Shown: in pieces, positions 28,211-38,215 of the stretch
How the letters are laid out: each line of letters opens with the position of its first letter
Position numbering within the stretch: the stretch's first letter is position 1
DNA from: Oceanospirillum linum
Lineage (GTDB): Bacteria > Pseudomonadota > Gammaproteobacteria > Pseudomonadales > Halomonadaceae
Assembly (NCBI RefSeq): GCF_001995095.2
Contig: NZ_MTSD02000001.1
Location: 992,001-1,056,000, forward strand
Length of the DNA stretch: 64,000 nucleotides
Direction: 5' to 3'
The notes under the pieces: generated by a model
Seen by the model: the letters and a program-made list of their open reading frames with translations, nothing else
Told to the model about the DNA's origin: nothing
Databases searched by the model: none
Program-made: the position numbers and the translations under genes

Positions 28211-28259
28211 CTTAGGATTGCTAAGTATACAGAAATCAGCAAAACTTAGACAATCTAAG
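28211..28259. promoter_or_regulatory. Two identical operators CTTAG-N5-CTAAG in a divergent promoter
   Basis: CTTAGGATTGCTAAG at 28211-28225 and CTTAGACAATCTAAG at 28245-28259 share the same arms and 5-base spacing, 34 bp apart centre to centre. They lie between the helicase-partner gene (minus) and the Xre gene (plus). This is the usual layout of binding sites for an Xre-type repressor that controls itself and its neighbour. The symmetry is seen directly; binding by the Xre protein is inferred. Confidence 0.75.
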
Positions 28260-28287
28260 CAACCTAGGCTTCCAAGATGATGTTCAA

Positions 28288-28596
28288 TTGTTATCCGACA
28301 ACCCAATCCCAATACGACTCAAGCAAGCTCGCACAAGAGCAGGCATCTCCCAGAAAGCACTTGGGATAAAGATTGGTATGGATGAAAGTTCTGCCAGTGG
28401 CCGAATGAACCACTATGAAAAGGGTCGCCACGTTCCGGATGTGGCAACACTGAGGAAAATTGCGGCTGAGCTAAACGTACCGCTGAATTTCTTCTTCTGT
28501 GAAGATGAGCTCAGTGCGGAGCTAGCCTGCCTGATAGCCAAGCTGGATGAAAAGAAAAAGCAGGAACTGATTGAGCTCCTCAGCCATCGGGACTAA
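28288..28596 (+). CDS. Xre-family helix-turn-helix regulator
   Basis: A 102-residue protein with an N-terminal HTH of the Cro/CI type (IRLKQARTRAGISQKALGIKIGMDESSASGRMNHYEKGRHVPDVATLRKIAAELNVPLNFFF) and a short helical tail. It resembles control proteins of restriction-modification systems. The start is a TTG at 28288, because nearby ATGs are out of frame. It is divergent from the helicase pair, with two matching operators in front. It may set the timing of the cargo defence genes or of the transposon; the former is more likely from the position. Confidence 0.85.
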   Translation: MLSDNPIPIRLKQARTRAGISQKALGIKIGMDESSASGRMNHYEKGRHVPDVATLRKIAAELNVPLNFFFCEDELSAELACLIAKLDEKKKQELIELLSHRD

Positions 28597-28632
28597 GCCA
28601 TGAACGCACCAGCGATTCACCCATCTCAATTT

Positions 28633-29406
28633 TCATATAGCTTCCTTGTCGATATAACCAGTCAGATAAGCAAAAGCCATCCCATCCAGCCGTTCTTTCG
28701 TTTTTTCCCACTGCGGCATCACTTGCTTCATCAGCCGGTAAAAGCGCTCGCTGTGATTATGTTCAGCGATATGACAGAGCTCATGCAGGATCACGTAATC
28801 GATGCACTCGCGGGGGGCTTTAACTAGGTGAGGGTTCAAAGTGATACGCCCATTAGGCGAGCAACTGCCCCACCGGGTTTTCATCGTCAGGATACGGATT
28901 GGCGGTTTACCACTAACCCATAACGTCTGCTCCAATAGGTCATTCATGCGCTTAGCGAAGAGCTCTCTTGCACGTGCCTTGTACCAGTCGTTCAGAAGCT
29001 GTTGCACCTTCTGCGGGCTTTTCTGGCGAACGGTTACTTCCAGCTTGCCCCGCAGCAGTTTCACGCCCTGAGGCTGTTCTGATGTCTCTATGACCTTAAG
29101 CAGATACTGCTTCCCCAGGTAATAATGACTTTCACCACTGATGTACTGACGCGGGGTGATATGTTCCAACTGCAGGCGAAAATCCCGCAGCTGCTCATAA
29201 ATCCAGCGGGCGCGCTTTTTTACAGCCTGCAGTACCGAAGCATCTTCAGCCGACTCCGGTGCCGCCACAACCACCCGGCAATCCGGATGAACTTTTATCT
29301 GAACCTTACCGGTGGCTTTCGGGCGTTTCTCCCGCAAAAAGGAGATACGCTCATCGCCATAGTAAAAGCTCAGTGACCGGCCTTCCGGATAGATAGGAAC
29401 ACTCAT
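28633..29406 (-). CDS. YgjP-like metal-dependent hydrolase (DUF45/M48-like)
   Basis: A 257-residue protein ending in a zinc-protease-like domain: TMKTRWGSCSPNGRITLNPHLVKAPRECIDYVILHELCHIAEHNHSERFYRLM. The HELCH metal motif and the downstream HNHSERF are typical of the YgjP/DUF45 family. Genes of this family are often found at the end of type I restriction operons, as here (29 bp after hsdR). Their role there is unclear; proteolytic control of the restriction subunit is possible but unproven. Confidence 0.88.
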   Translation of the reverse strand: MSVPIYPEGRSLSFYYGDERISFLREKRPKATGKVQIKVHPDCRVVVAAPESAEDASVLQAVKKRARWIYEQLRDFRLQLEHITPRQYISGESHYYLGKQYLLKVIETSEQPQGVKLLRGKLEVTVRQKSPQKVQQLLNDWYKARARELFAKRMNDLLEQTLWVSGKPPIRILTMKTRWGSCSPNGRITLNPHLVKAPRECIDYVILHELCHIAEHNHSERFYRLMKQVMPQWEKTKERLDGMAFAYLTGYIDKEAI

Positions 29407-29435
29407 TCTATTTCTGGTTACCGCAACTGAATGGA

Positions 29436-32400
29436 TTAACTGCCATGGTTAAGCCCAACACGGGTGATCTGAACAATCATCTCAACCAGTTTTTTCGCCT
29501 GATCCATTCCGGCACCGACCGCCTTGGTTTCTTTAAACATCAATGGCAGCAGTTTTTTACGGATATCCGCCTCAATGTTGCCAGGATTAATGGAGTTTTC
29601 GGCAACGGATTGAGCCACATGGCCATCAATCTCAAACGCCAGAGCCACCCATTTATCCTGCACCTGCTGATCGGAAATGGTGAAGACTTCAGGCAGTACC
29701 TTTTTAAAGACGCCAAAATAAGCCTGAGCGTGACGATTATCCTGGAATGCATCCGGAATATCCGGCAGCTTTCGCTGCTCTGCCTGTTCCGCAAATTCCT
29801 GAAACAGCATGTACTGCTTCAAAGGATGATCGAACAGCTGCTCCGCTTCTTCTATCGCCTGACGCAATAACTTGGAGAAAGCCTCCTGAGCATAAGGATC
29901 ATCCTGCATATCCTGTTCAATCATGCGGGTGACACGGGTTTTGATAATGTCCGTCTCGTTTCGGGTCTTTTCCTCAGTCCATTTCTCCGGCTCCTGAGAC
30001 TGGCCCATTTTGCCGACTTCGTAAGCGCCTTCAGATTCCCGGATATCAACACCCACCACATGCTTATCCAGCAGCTTTTTCACCTGAGCCGCATAAGCGT
30101 CGTAATCAACCTGCTCACCGGTATCCTGCTTCACCAGACGGCGCAGATTGGACATCGCTTTAACGGTTTCTTTGTAGTGCTGACGATCTTCCGGGGTGAA
30201 GCTTTTGTCTTCAAAGAAGGTGGTTGATTGCAAAGCAACCTTCAGGCAGCTGGCAAAGTTAGTCAGCGCTTCGTAGAAGTCTTCCCGCTTTTTAAGATGA
30301 GTGTCCACCAGTTCTCCGGGAATGCCCGCAGCGGCATCACCGCCACGCTCTTCTATTTTCGGCACCAACACCTGACGTAGCTGTTCGATATCCTGCTTGT
30401 TTTTTACACCATCAAAAATGGCCCACAGGGTTTTATACAACTGAGGCAGGCGCTTATATTCCGTGCTCATCTGGTCGTACAAGCCCTTAATATCATCAAT
30501 GTCGTAGCCGCCCTAGGTGCGGGAGGCCAGATCCTGATATTTGCCAATGGTGGTATCCAGTTCAGCCAGAATGCCCCGATAGTCAATCAGATAACCAAAC
30601 TCTTTTTTCGGGTGCAGCCGGTTCACACGGGCAATCGCCTGAATCAGGTTATGGCCTTTCAGGGGCTTGTCGATATACAGCACCGCATTCTTGGGTTCAT
30701 CAAAACCGGTCAGCAGCTTGTCCACCACAATCAGCATGCGCAGCGGATCTTCATCATCGGCAAACCGTTCCACCATGCGGCGGGTATAGACCTTCTCATC
30801 TTCAGAACCGACGTTTTCTTTCCACCAGCGGGTGACTTCCGGAAGGGCTGCTTCATCTATAGAGCTGTTACCCTCACGGGTATCCGGTGGGCTCATAATA
30901 ATGGTGGATTCAAAACGGCTGCTTGCCGGCAGCAGGGCCAAGGCTTCATCCAGATACTTTTTGTACTTAACCGCAGAGGCTTTGCTGTCACAGGCCAACT
31001 GGCCGTTAAGATCATCATCCAGATTTTCAACAAAGTGCTTTACGATATCTTCTGCGATTAACTGGATGCGGTCGTTTGCCTGATAAAGCTCGCCTTTTTT
31101 GGCGTATTTTCTTTTCAGATCCGCTTTCTGCTCTTCGCTCAGGTCGGTCGTGATGCGGTTAAAGCCTGCATCGATCGCCCGCTCGTTAACATCCAGATCA
31201 GGGATACGCTCCTCATACAGCAAAGGGGTAACGGTTTTATCTTCAACCGCCCGCTGCATGGTGTAGGCATGAATGATTTTGCCGAACTTGTTCTCGGTTT
31301 TATCGTCTTTCAGCAGAGGTGTACCGGTGAAAGCAACAAAGGCCGCATTGGGCAACGCCTGACGCATCTGGATATTGTTTTCACCATCCTGGCTGCGGTG
31401 TCCTTCATCCACCAAAACGATAATATCTGAGCTATCGTTTTTGCATTCCGGCAGTTTGGTCGCCGTATTAAACTTCTGGATCAGCGAGAAGATAATGCGC
31501 TCGTTGCCTTTACCGATCTGCGCAGCCAGACGACGGCCGGAAGTGGCCATGGCAGCGCTTTTATCTTTCTTACTGGCCAGCTCACCACCCGAGGTAAAAG
31601 TGGCGCTGAGCTGCGCTTCCAGATCCACCCGGTCGGTAATCACCACGATTCGGCACTGCTTAAGATCATCATGCAGGATCAGGGTTTTACTTAGAAACAC
31701 CATGGTCAGAGATTTACCGGAGCCTGTGGTATGCCAGATAACCCCACCTTCACGGCCACCAGTCATTTTACGCATTTTGATACGCTCAATCAGAGTCTTA
31801 ATACCAAACACCTGCTGATAGCGGGCGACAATCTTGCCGATTTTTTTATCAAACAGGGTGAAGTAGCGCACCATCTCCAGCAGGCGCTGCGGGCTCAAGA
31901 GGCTCATCAGCAGTTCATCCTGCCCGGAAACCGACAGCTCACCGGCAGCGATCAAGCTTTCATACCAGTCCCGATCTACGGGCTTACGGTGACCAAACAG
32001 ATTATCCAGCTTAGCGGATGTCAGCTTGGTGTTTTTAATCACCAGCTTATCCGTATCGGTCAGCTCTTCTTCACGCCAGGCTGCCCAGAATTTATCCGGC
32101 GTACCACAGGTGCCATAACGGCCTTTAAAGCCGTTAATTGACAGTAACAACTGGCTGTAGGCAAACAGATGCGGGATCTCATCCGGGCGCTGGTTGCGCA
32201 GACATTGGGATATACCCTCTGCAACCGTTGGGCCCTTGTTACCATCCGGACGCTTGGCTTCAATCACCACCAGCGGAATACCATTCACAAAACAGACGAT
32301 ATCCGGGCGACGCTTATCCTGATGGGAGGAACCCACACCACCGGAGCGACTAACGGTAAACTCTTCAGTAAAGGTGAAGCTGTTATTCGCGATATTTTGC

Positions 32401-32801
32401 CAGTCGATCAAAGCGATGGTCGGACTGACCTTTTTGCCATCGACAAATTCCGTAACCGAGATACCGTACAGCAGGTGGTTGTAGATCTTCTCGTTAGCAC
32501 TGAGCAAGCCTTCATTCAGCGCCGGACTGCAGATCTCAGCAATCAGGTTATCGATGGATTTCTGGGATAAAGGATACTGCTGACCGGCGTAGGTAAAACG
32601 GCGCTTTTGCAGCTCTGCTTGCAGGACATCCCGCAGAACTACCTGATCGAATTTACCATCACGGGCTGCCAACGCCTGATCCGGTGGCAAAAAAGACCAG
32701 CCAAGGTTGGTGAGTAACGCTAAAGCAGGCAGTTTAGCGCTGTATTCTTCCTGAAATTTCGGGGCTGCAAGAACTACCATAGCTGGCACCTGTGTATCCA
32801 T
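29436..32801 (-). pseudogene. hsdR: Type I restriction subunit HsdR, interrupted by an in-frame TAG
   Basis: HsdR is the motor and nuclease of type I restriction. Two open segments lie in the same frame, 30513-32801 (762 residues) and 29436-30512, separated only by TAG at 30513-30515; together they would give about 1121 residues, a normal HsdR length. The first segment has the nuclease motif (RPDIVCFVNGIPLVVIEAKR), Walker A (TTGSGKSLT), DEGHRS and FTGTPLL. The second holds the C-terminal helical region that contacts HsdM. Reading resumes as GGYDIDDIKGLYDQMSTEYK. A point mutation from CAG or TGG would explain the stop. Restriction activity is doubtful unless the stop is suppressed or is a sequence error. 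Confidence 0.9.
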
Positions 32802-32812
32802 ATAGGCTTATA

Positions 32813-34747
32813 TTAATTAACTATTAAAATATCACAAATCCTCTTTGAAACCCCATCTCTTATCCATATATATATCACGTGTAAGTTAACACCAAAAATT
32901 GAACCCAATAAATTTAAAACAAAGGCAATCAAAATTGCCAAGCCAGCCATAAAGCTATTTTTATAATCACTTACAACATCGTAGGAAACCAAGCTATCCG
33001 GAATGCTCTTATAGGCAGCATAAAAAACTGACACCGCCATAATAAAACAAAATACAGCCGAAAATATTGAGGCAATTTTCATTGATATTAATTCAATCCT
33101 TAAACTGGACTTATTAATCTTACTCTCTTTCTCCAAAGCCTCTAAGGCTAATCTTTTTATCTCCAAGTCCTTTTCCTTTCTTATTAACTCGACCTCTTTT
33201 TCTTTGTCGCCAATATATTTTCTTTTTATTTCTCCAACAATATCAAAAATATTTTCTTCAGAGAAATCCTCACCAACATCAACAGATACATCATGCACAA
33301 GATTAAGCAGATCAGAATCCCACCTTACAAGGGTAAAGTCCTCTACTGAAATCTCCCCCTTCTTTTCTAAAAGTTGGAGTTTATCTACAAATGACTTCCA
33401 GAACCGATCGTCGGTATATAACAGCCCATATGCAGATGCAACTATTTGATCCATTGGAAGAGTATTAAATATTTCAGGACTTTTTAACCAGAAAATTGCT
33501 GTCATCCACTGCTCAGATACAACAAGAGGTATACTTCTTTTTATTGGTATTTCGTCGTCAAAAAAATCATTTGCATATTTTACTAGGCCTGTATTTGAAG
33601 TTACAAAAAGATCCATTTTTTTATTCAAGTCATTTATCTGACGCCCCTTCCTAAGATTGCAAACCCTAGAAATACAAACAGTATCATGATCAAGATTCTT
33701 ATTTTCTTTAAAATTTGACGATATAGCCGCTTCTAGTTCTTTTTCATCACACAAGTACTTAGGGTCATACTTAAACCCATAGGAAACCTCTATTCCATGT
33801 TCTTCAATTCTAGATTTGAGGAGCTTTATCTCAGTATCTAGTCTTTCAGAATCATATCCTTGAGACCTAAGTAGCTCCAATGTCTTAGTATTGAACCTTT
33901 TCACTCTCCCCTTTTTTAAATCATCTCTCCAAGCACTAATAAGCATTTCAGCTTCATCTAATGATTTTTCAAAAATACGCAGTTTTATACAAAAGCTTTT
34001 TAAAAGAGATACAAATTCACCGATAGATTTTTTTCTTTGGCTACCACTAAAACCAAGCATACCGATAATCAATGGCGTATCAAGATAAACAGTTATTGAA
34101 TCAAACTTCTTCTTACTTCCTATTTTATCCGCCAAACAAAGATAGTTAGCAAGAACCATACCTTTAACAATTCTTGAAAAATGATCTAACGTAGATGTTT
34201 TCTCTTTATGTATATGACTAATAAATGATGCTGTAACATGGTCGGTATTTTTAATTTTCGAATAAAGCTGACCCTTTTCGAACCTATTGTGAGTTGCAAC
34301 AGAGGAAATATTGCTCTCAATAAAATCAGTTAGTAAAGCATCACAATCCTCGCTTGCAAGCTCTTTGTCAAAATTGGACTTGGCAAATAATTTAAAATCA
34401 TCTCTTAGTATTTCAATAGAAGTCTCAATATCTTCCTTTTTTTCATCGTAACCATTTTTCCATTTATTCACCTCTTTAGAATTAGGGATAAAAGAATGGT
34501 TCTCCCTAATTAAAATATCCCTTCTCTTTGCCCTTGTTATAAAAACCTTTATTGCAGACAAAGGAGGTTTAATGCAAAAGTATTGAAAAAACTTATCTTG
34601 CATTAAAATCGGTGTAATTTCTTCACCATCTAGCTCTGAAATAATCACAGCAATAAACGGCAAAAAAAGGTCAATCTCATCGGATTTCTCATTTGCTTTC
34701 AGAGATTCTAGTAAGGCAAGATGTATAAGAGGGTTTTTAATTTCCAT
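32813..34747 (-). CDS. PIN-like domain protein with two C-terminal membrane helices, inside the hsd operon
   Basis: From ATG 34747 the product is 644 residues; the frame continues 63 codons upstream into hsdS, but the later start fits the operon. A PIN-like nuclease pattern is visible: Asp223 in VYLDTPLIIGML, Asp353/Asp355 in LDHDTVCISRV, and the FVTSNTGLV strand at about 381-389. A charged helix follows (EKEVELIRKEKDLEIKRLALEALEKES). Two hydrophobic segments at about 558-579 and 599-621 place it in the membrane. The gene is strikingly AT-rich compared with hsdM, hsdS and hsdR on each side, which suggests it was added to the operon separately. The PIN call is from motif reading; I do not recognise the exact family. 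Confidence 0.7.
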   Translation of the reverse strand: MEIKNPLIHLALLESLKANEKSDEIDLFLPFIAVIISELDGEEITPILMQDKFFQYFCIKPPLSAIKVFITRAKRRDILIRENHSFIPNSKEVNKWKNGYDEKKEDIETSIEILRDDFKLFAKSNFDKELASEDCDALLTDFIESNISSVATHNRFEKGQLYSKIKNTDHVTASFISHIHKEKTSTLDHFSRIVKGMVLANYLCLADKIGSKKKFDSITVYLDTPLIIGMLGFSGSQRKKSIGEFVSLLKSFCIKLRIFEKSLDEAEMLISAWRDDLKKGRVKRFNTKTLELLRSQGYDSERLDTEIKLLKSRIEEHGIEVSYGFKYDPKYLCDEKELEAAISSNFKENKNLDHDTVCISRVCNLRKGRQINDLNKKMDLFVTSNTGLVKYANDFFDDEIPIKRSIPLVVSEQWMTAIFWLKSPEIFNTLPMDQIVASAYGLLYTDDRFWKSFVDKLQLLEKKGEISVEDFTLVRWDSDLLNLVHDVSVDVGEDFSEENIFDIVGEIKRKYIGDKEKEVELIRKEKDLEIKRLALEALEKESKINKSSLRIELISMKIASIFSAVFCFIMAVSVFYAAYKSIPDSLVSYDVVSDYKNSFMAGLAILIAFVLNLLGSIFGVNLHVIYIWIRDGVSKRICDILIVN

Positions 34748-34764
34748 ATAGATATGAAATCCTT

Positions 34765-36066
34765 CTATTTGATATTTACTTGACGTTTGCCCGTCAACAA
34801 CTGCTGCATCAGGGCTTTTTTCTCTTGCTTTAATGCTTCCAGCTTTTGTTGCAGAACAGAAATTTCCTGATCGGCGGTGGAAAGGACAGCAGCAATTTTT
34901 TGTTGTTCTTCCAATGAAGGAATAACGACAAAACACTTTCCAACATGAGAGGGTCCAAAGTTTAATTGCGCAGATCCTGTTGCTTGCCGTCTGATTTGAT
35001 TTTTGAATACCAGAGACTGCATGAAATAATGAAAGTAAGTTATATCAACACCACCATCACTTAGAGGCTTAAATCTCATCGTGCTAGTGTTCATACAAAG
35101 GGGTAAATGCGCCGTCGATGCGAAAGCGATCTTCTCGTCGAACCGATCAACAGAGATGCCTGAACACGCTATGAGTAAATCACCATCATCAACTAGAAAG
35201 TGCTTATACGTCCCAAGACATTCCTCTTCCGAAATACGGGTTTTCGTATTGCTTAAATCTATTTTATTGAACTGAATGTTGGTTCCATTAAATAATTTTA
35301 CACCTTGTTCCGTAAATTGATGCTTACGCACACCTGGGCCTTCCTGATACCAAAGGTGCTTTTTAATCAGTTCGACTTTCCAATCGCTTGGTAAAGCACC
35401 TAGCTTACTCTTAGCAAATCCGTCACGAACTGAATAAGCATAGTTGCCATTCAAGCTGAAGCGCTTCTTGCCCGTCAGCAGTTGCTGCATCAGGGCTTTT
35501 TTCTGCTGCTGACTGTTCGCAAGCAGCTGTTCAGTGGTGGTAATGGCCTTATCCCAAGTGGAGAGAATCTGAGCGATTTTCTTTTGTTCAGAGAGAGGTG
35601 GGGCATCAAATGATATCGCACGTATCGTTGATAAGTTCAGTCCTGCCTTGGCTCCAGCATCGTTCAAGCGATTAATCTTAGAATTCATCGCCTTAGATGA
35701 CAGCAAATAAGCTATAAACTGACTATCAGCAGTGTCCTGATTTATACGGATAAGTGCTGTATGCTGATTAATATAAGCCTCACCCAGCCCATCGTTAACC
35801 CATCCAATTTTTCCTAATTCGGCAGTAATCGACATGAGAATGTCTCCTAGCTGCAACGAAGTACGCCGCCCATCGGCTGAGTCACTTTGAATATCAACAA
35901 ATTTTAAATCTGTAAGATTTAGCCAGATATTTTCACGCTGTAGATTTGTCATCCGAATGAATTTTGCACCGCTATCAGAATAATACTGAGCCCAATCTCG
36001 TGACCCACTGGTAATAGCGGAGCTAATCTTAGCTAAACTTAAATGACTCCATCCATCAGGCATCAT
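34765..36066 (-). CDS. hsdS: Type I restriction specificity subunit HsdS (two recognition domains)
   Basis: HsdS sets the DNA sequence recognised by the type I complex. The 433-residue protein has two target-recognition domains, each ending in a conserved helix and repeat. These are SEQKKIAQILSTWDKAITTTEQLLANSQQQKKALMQQLLTGKKRF in the middle and LEEQQKIAAVLSTADQEISVLQQKLEALKQEKKALMQQLLTGKRQV at the end. The shared KKALMQQLLTGK is a coding direct repeat typical of HsdS. Its start overlaps the hsdM stop by 11 bp. Confidence 0.93.
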   Translation of the reverse strand: MMPDGWSHLSLAKISSAITSGSRDWAQYYSDSGAKFIRMTNLQRENIWLNLTDLKFVDIQSDSADGRRTSLQLGDILMSITAELGKIGWVNDGLGEAYINQHTALIRINQDTADSQFIAYLLSSKAMNSKINRLNDAGAKAGLNLSTIRAISFDAPPLSEQKKIAQILSTWDKAITTTEQLLANSQQQKKALMQQLLTGKKRFSLNGNYAYSVRDGFAKSKLGALPSDWKVELIKKHLWYQEGPGVRKHQFTEQGVKLFNGTNIQFNKIDLSNTKTRISEEECLGTYKHFLVDDGDLLIACSGISVDRFDEKIAFASTAHLPLCMNTSTMRFKPLSDGGVDITYFHYFMQSLVFKNQIRRQATGSAQLNFGPSHVGKCFVVIPSLEEQQKIAAVLSTADQEISVLQQKLEALKQEKKALMQQLLTGKRQVNIK

Positions 36067-37582
36067 AACCCAGCTCCTTCAGGTACTTATCCATTTCACC
36101 TTCCAGTTCATTCAGCTGAGCTTTCAGCTTCTCGCGTTCGGCACGCACGGCCATTAGGTCGATCTCTTCTTCTTCCTCGAAGGTATCCACGTAACGGGGG
36201 ATATTCAGGTTGTAGTCATTCTCTTTGATCTCGTCGAGGGTCGCTACATAAGCGTACTTATCGACGTTTTCACAACTACGGAAGGTGTCCACAATTTTGC
36301 TGATATTGGCTTCGGTCAGCAGGTTTTGGTTTTTACCGGCTTTAAACTCTCTGGAGGCGTCAATAAACAGGACTTCCTCTTTGGTCTTTTGCTTTTTGAA
36401 CACCAGAATCGAAGCGGGGATACCTGTGCCGTAAAAGAGTTTTTCCGGCAGGCCGATCACCGCGTCCAGCAGGTTTTCATCAATCAGCTGTTTACGGATT
36501 TTGCCCTCAGATGAGCCCCGGAAGAGTACGCCATGAGGCACAACGACACCCATGCGCCCTGTGGTTGGTTTCAGGGTTTCAATCATGTGTAGGATAAACG
36601 CGTAGTCACCCTTGGTTTTAGGTGGCACACCACGGCGGAAGCGGCTGAACGGGTCGTTGGCGGCTTCATCATGACCCCATTTATCCAGCGAGAAGGGCGG
36701 GTTAGCAGTCACAATATCAAACAGCATCAGGTTGCCGTTCTGATCCAGCAGCTTAGGGTTGCGAATGGTGTCGCCCCATTCGATTTTATGGTTGTCCTCG
36801 CCATGCAGGAACATATTCATTTTTGCCAACGACCAGGTAGAGCCGATCGCTTCCTGTCCGTACAGGGCGTATTGCTTGCTGTCGTGATTGGCAACCACCT
36901 TGCGACCACACTTCATCAGCAGCGAGCCGGAACCACAGGCGGGGTCACAGATACTGTCGCCGGGCTGAGGATCTAACAGTTCAGCAATCAGATCAGAAAC
37001 CTCAGGCGGGGTATAGAACTCACCGGCTTTCTGGCCACCACTGGCGGCAAAGTTTTTAATCAGGTATTCGTAGGCGTTACCAATCACATCCAGCGTGCCG
37101 ACCCGACTGGGCTTCAGGTTAAGATCTTCTTTGGCAAAGTCTTCCAGCAGATGACGCAGAATGGTGTTTTTCTGCTTCTCTTCGCCCAGCTTGTCGGTGT
37201 TGAACGAGATATCCTGGAACACGCTTTTGCCGGCATCTTTCAGCTTGGTGCCGTTAGCTTCTTCAATGGCGTGCAGCGCCTGATCAATACGCTCACCATT
37301 ACCCGGTTCATGGCGTTTTTCGTACAGTGTGTAAAAACTGGCAGACGTTGGCAGAACGAAGCGCTCGTTCTTCATCATCTCATCGATCAGCTCAGGCTCA
37401 TCACCGTATTCTGCCTTGTAGCCATCATAGTGATCCTGCCAAACGTCTGAGATGTACTTCAGAAACAGCATGGTGAGGATAAAGTCTTTGTAGGTATCCG
37501 CGCTGATGGTGCCCCGGAAGGTGTCGCAAGCATTCCAGAGGGCCTTATTGATGTTGTCCTGGTTGATCTTATCGGTACTCAT
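36056..37582 (-). CDS. hsdM: Type I restriction-modification methyltransferase HsdM
   Basis: An N6-adenine methyltransferase of 508 residues. The AdoMet motif is DPACGSGSLL, preceded by AGEFYTPPEVSDLI, and the catalytic motif is NPPF (IVTANPPFSLDKWGHDEAA). The N-terminal part has the HsdM_N helical domain (NINKALWNACDTFRGTISADTYKDFILTMLFLKYISDVW). It methylates with HsdS and restricts with HsdR. It follows the half-sized hsdS gene with its ATG directly after that stop. Confidence 0.95.
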   Translation of the reverse strand: MSTDKINQDNINKALWNACDTFRGTISADTYKDFILTMLFLKYISDVWQDHYDGYKAEYGDEPELIDEMMKNERFVLPTSASFYTLYEKRHEPGNGERIDQALHAIEEANGTKLKDAGKSVFQDISFNTDKLGEEKQKNTILRHLLEDFAKEDLNLKPSRVGTLDVIGNAYEYLIKNFAASGGQKAGEFYTPPEVSDLIAELLDPQPGDSICDPACGSGSLLMKCGRKVVANHDSKQYALYGQEAIGSTWSLAKMNMFLHGEDNHKIEWGDTIRNPKLLDQNGNLMLFDIVTANPPFSLDKWGHDEAANDPFSRFRRGVPPKTKGDYAFILHMIETLKPTTGRMGVVVPHGVLFRGSSEGKIRKQLIDENLLDAVIGLPEKLFYGTGIPASILVFKKQKTKEEVLFIDASREFKAGKNQNLLTEANISKIVDTFRSCENVDKYAYVATLDEIKENDYNLNIPRYVDTFEEEEEIDLMAVRAEREKLKAQLNELEGEMDKYLKELGYDA

Positions 37583-38215
37583 CTATTTCGATTCCTTAAG
37601 CAGCTGCTGAAACATGCCTTGCATCTGGGTTTCACGATTTTTAAGCAGGGCTTTTGTCAGCTCCTGTTCCTGCTCCCACAACTGGTTGATATGCAGGATT
37701 TTCTGTTGCGTTTCTAAACTGGGAATATCCAGTGTTAACTCTTTTGCCATCTTGGCGGTCAGCATCACAATGCTGCTGCCTTGGCTGCCAGCCCCTTCCG
37801 CCAGCCAGTATTGCAGTGCCGGTTGATTCAGAGACCAGCAGAGAAATTCAGGCAGTACGGCATCATTAGGCGTAATGATTAAAAACTGACTACTGACCAC
37901 TAGAGGTAAAGCATCATTATTTTGGGTGATACATGATGCACGAAAATACCCCCCTTTAGACCCTCGGGCGGGCAGAATAACAGAGCCTGCACCAACAAAG
38001 GCTTTATCTTTGCCATCCCACTGAATCCTGGGCAGCTGATCCGCACCCAACGTCGATCTGTTGGTTGCTTCCCAGCTACTGCGGGCATCTTTAATTTGAG
38101 CGATATGGGCATTACCGCCTTCGGTCAGCTCCGTCACCTTGCCACGAAAGGTGTAACCGGTACGGATCGATGCGATCTCAGCCAATGATTTTTGATGAGT
38201 GGTAAACGACACCAA
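37583..38215 (-). CDS. Half-sized HsdS-like specificity protein (one recognition domain)
   Basis: A 210-residue protein with a single target-recognition domain (IASIRTGYTFRGKVTE ... YFRASCITQNNDALPLVVSSQFLIITP ... LLTAKMAKELTLDIPSLETQQKILHINQLWEQEQELTKALLKNRETQM). A normal HsdS has two. It is the first gene of the hsd operon, directly before hsdM. It may form a dimer to act as an alternative specificity subunit, or regulate the system; both are known behaviours for half-S proteins. Start ATG at 38215. Confidence 0.8.
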   Translation of the reverse strand: MVSFTTHQKSLAEIASIRTGYTFRGKVTELTEGGNAHIAQIKDARSSWEATNRSTLGADQLPRIQWDGKDKAFVGAGSVILPARGSKGGYFRASCITQNNDALPLVVSSQFLIITPNDAVLPEFLCWSLNQPALQYWLAEGAGSQGSSIVMLTAKMAKELTLDIPSLETQQKILHINQLWEQEQELTKALLKNRETQMQGMFQQLLKESK

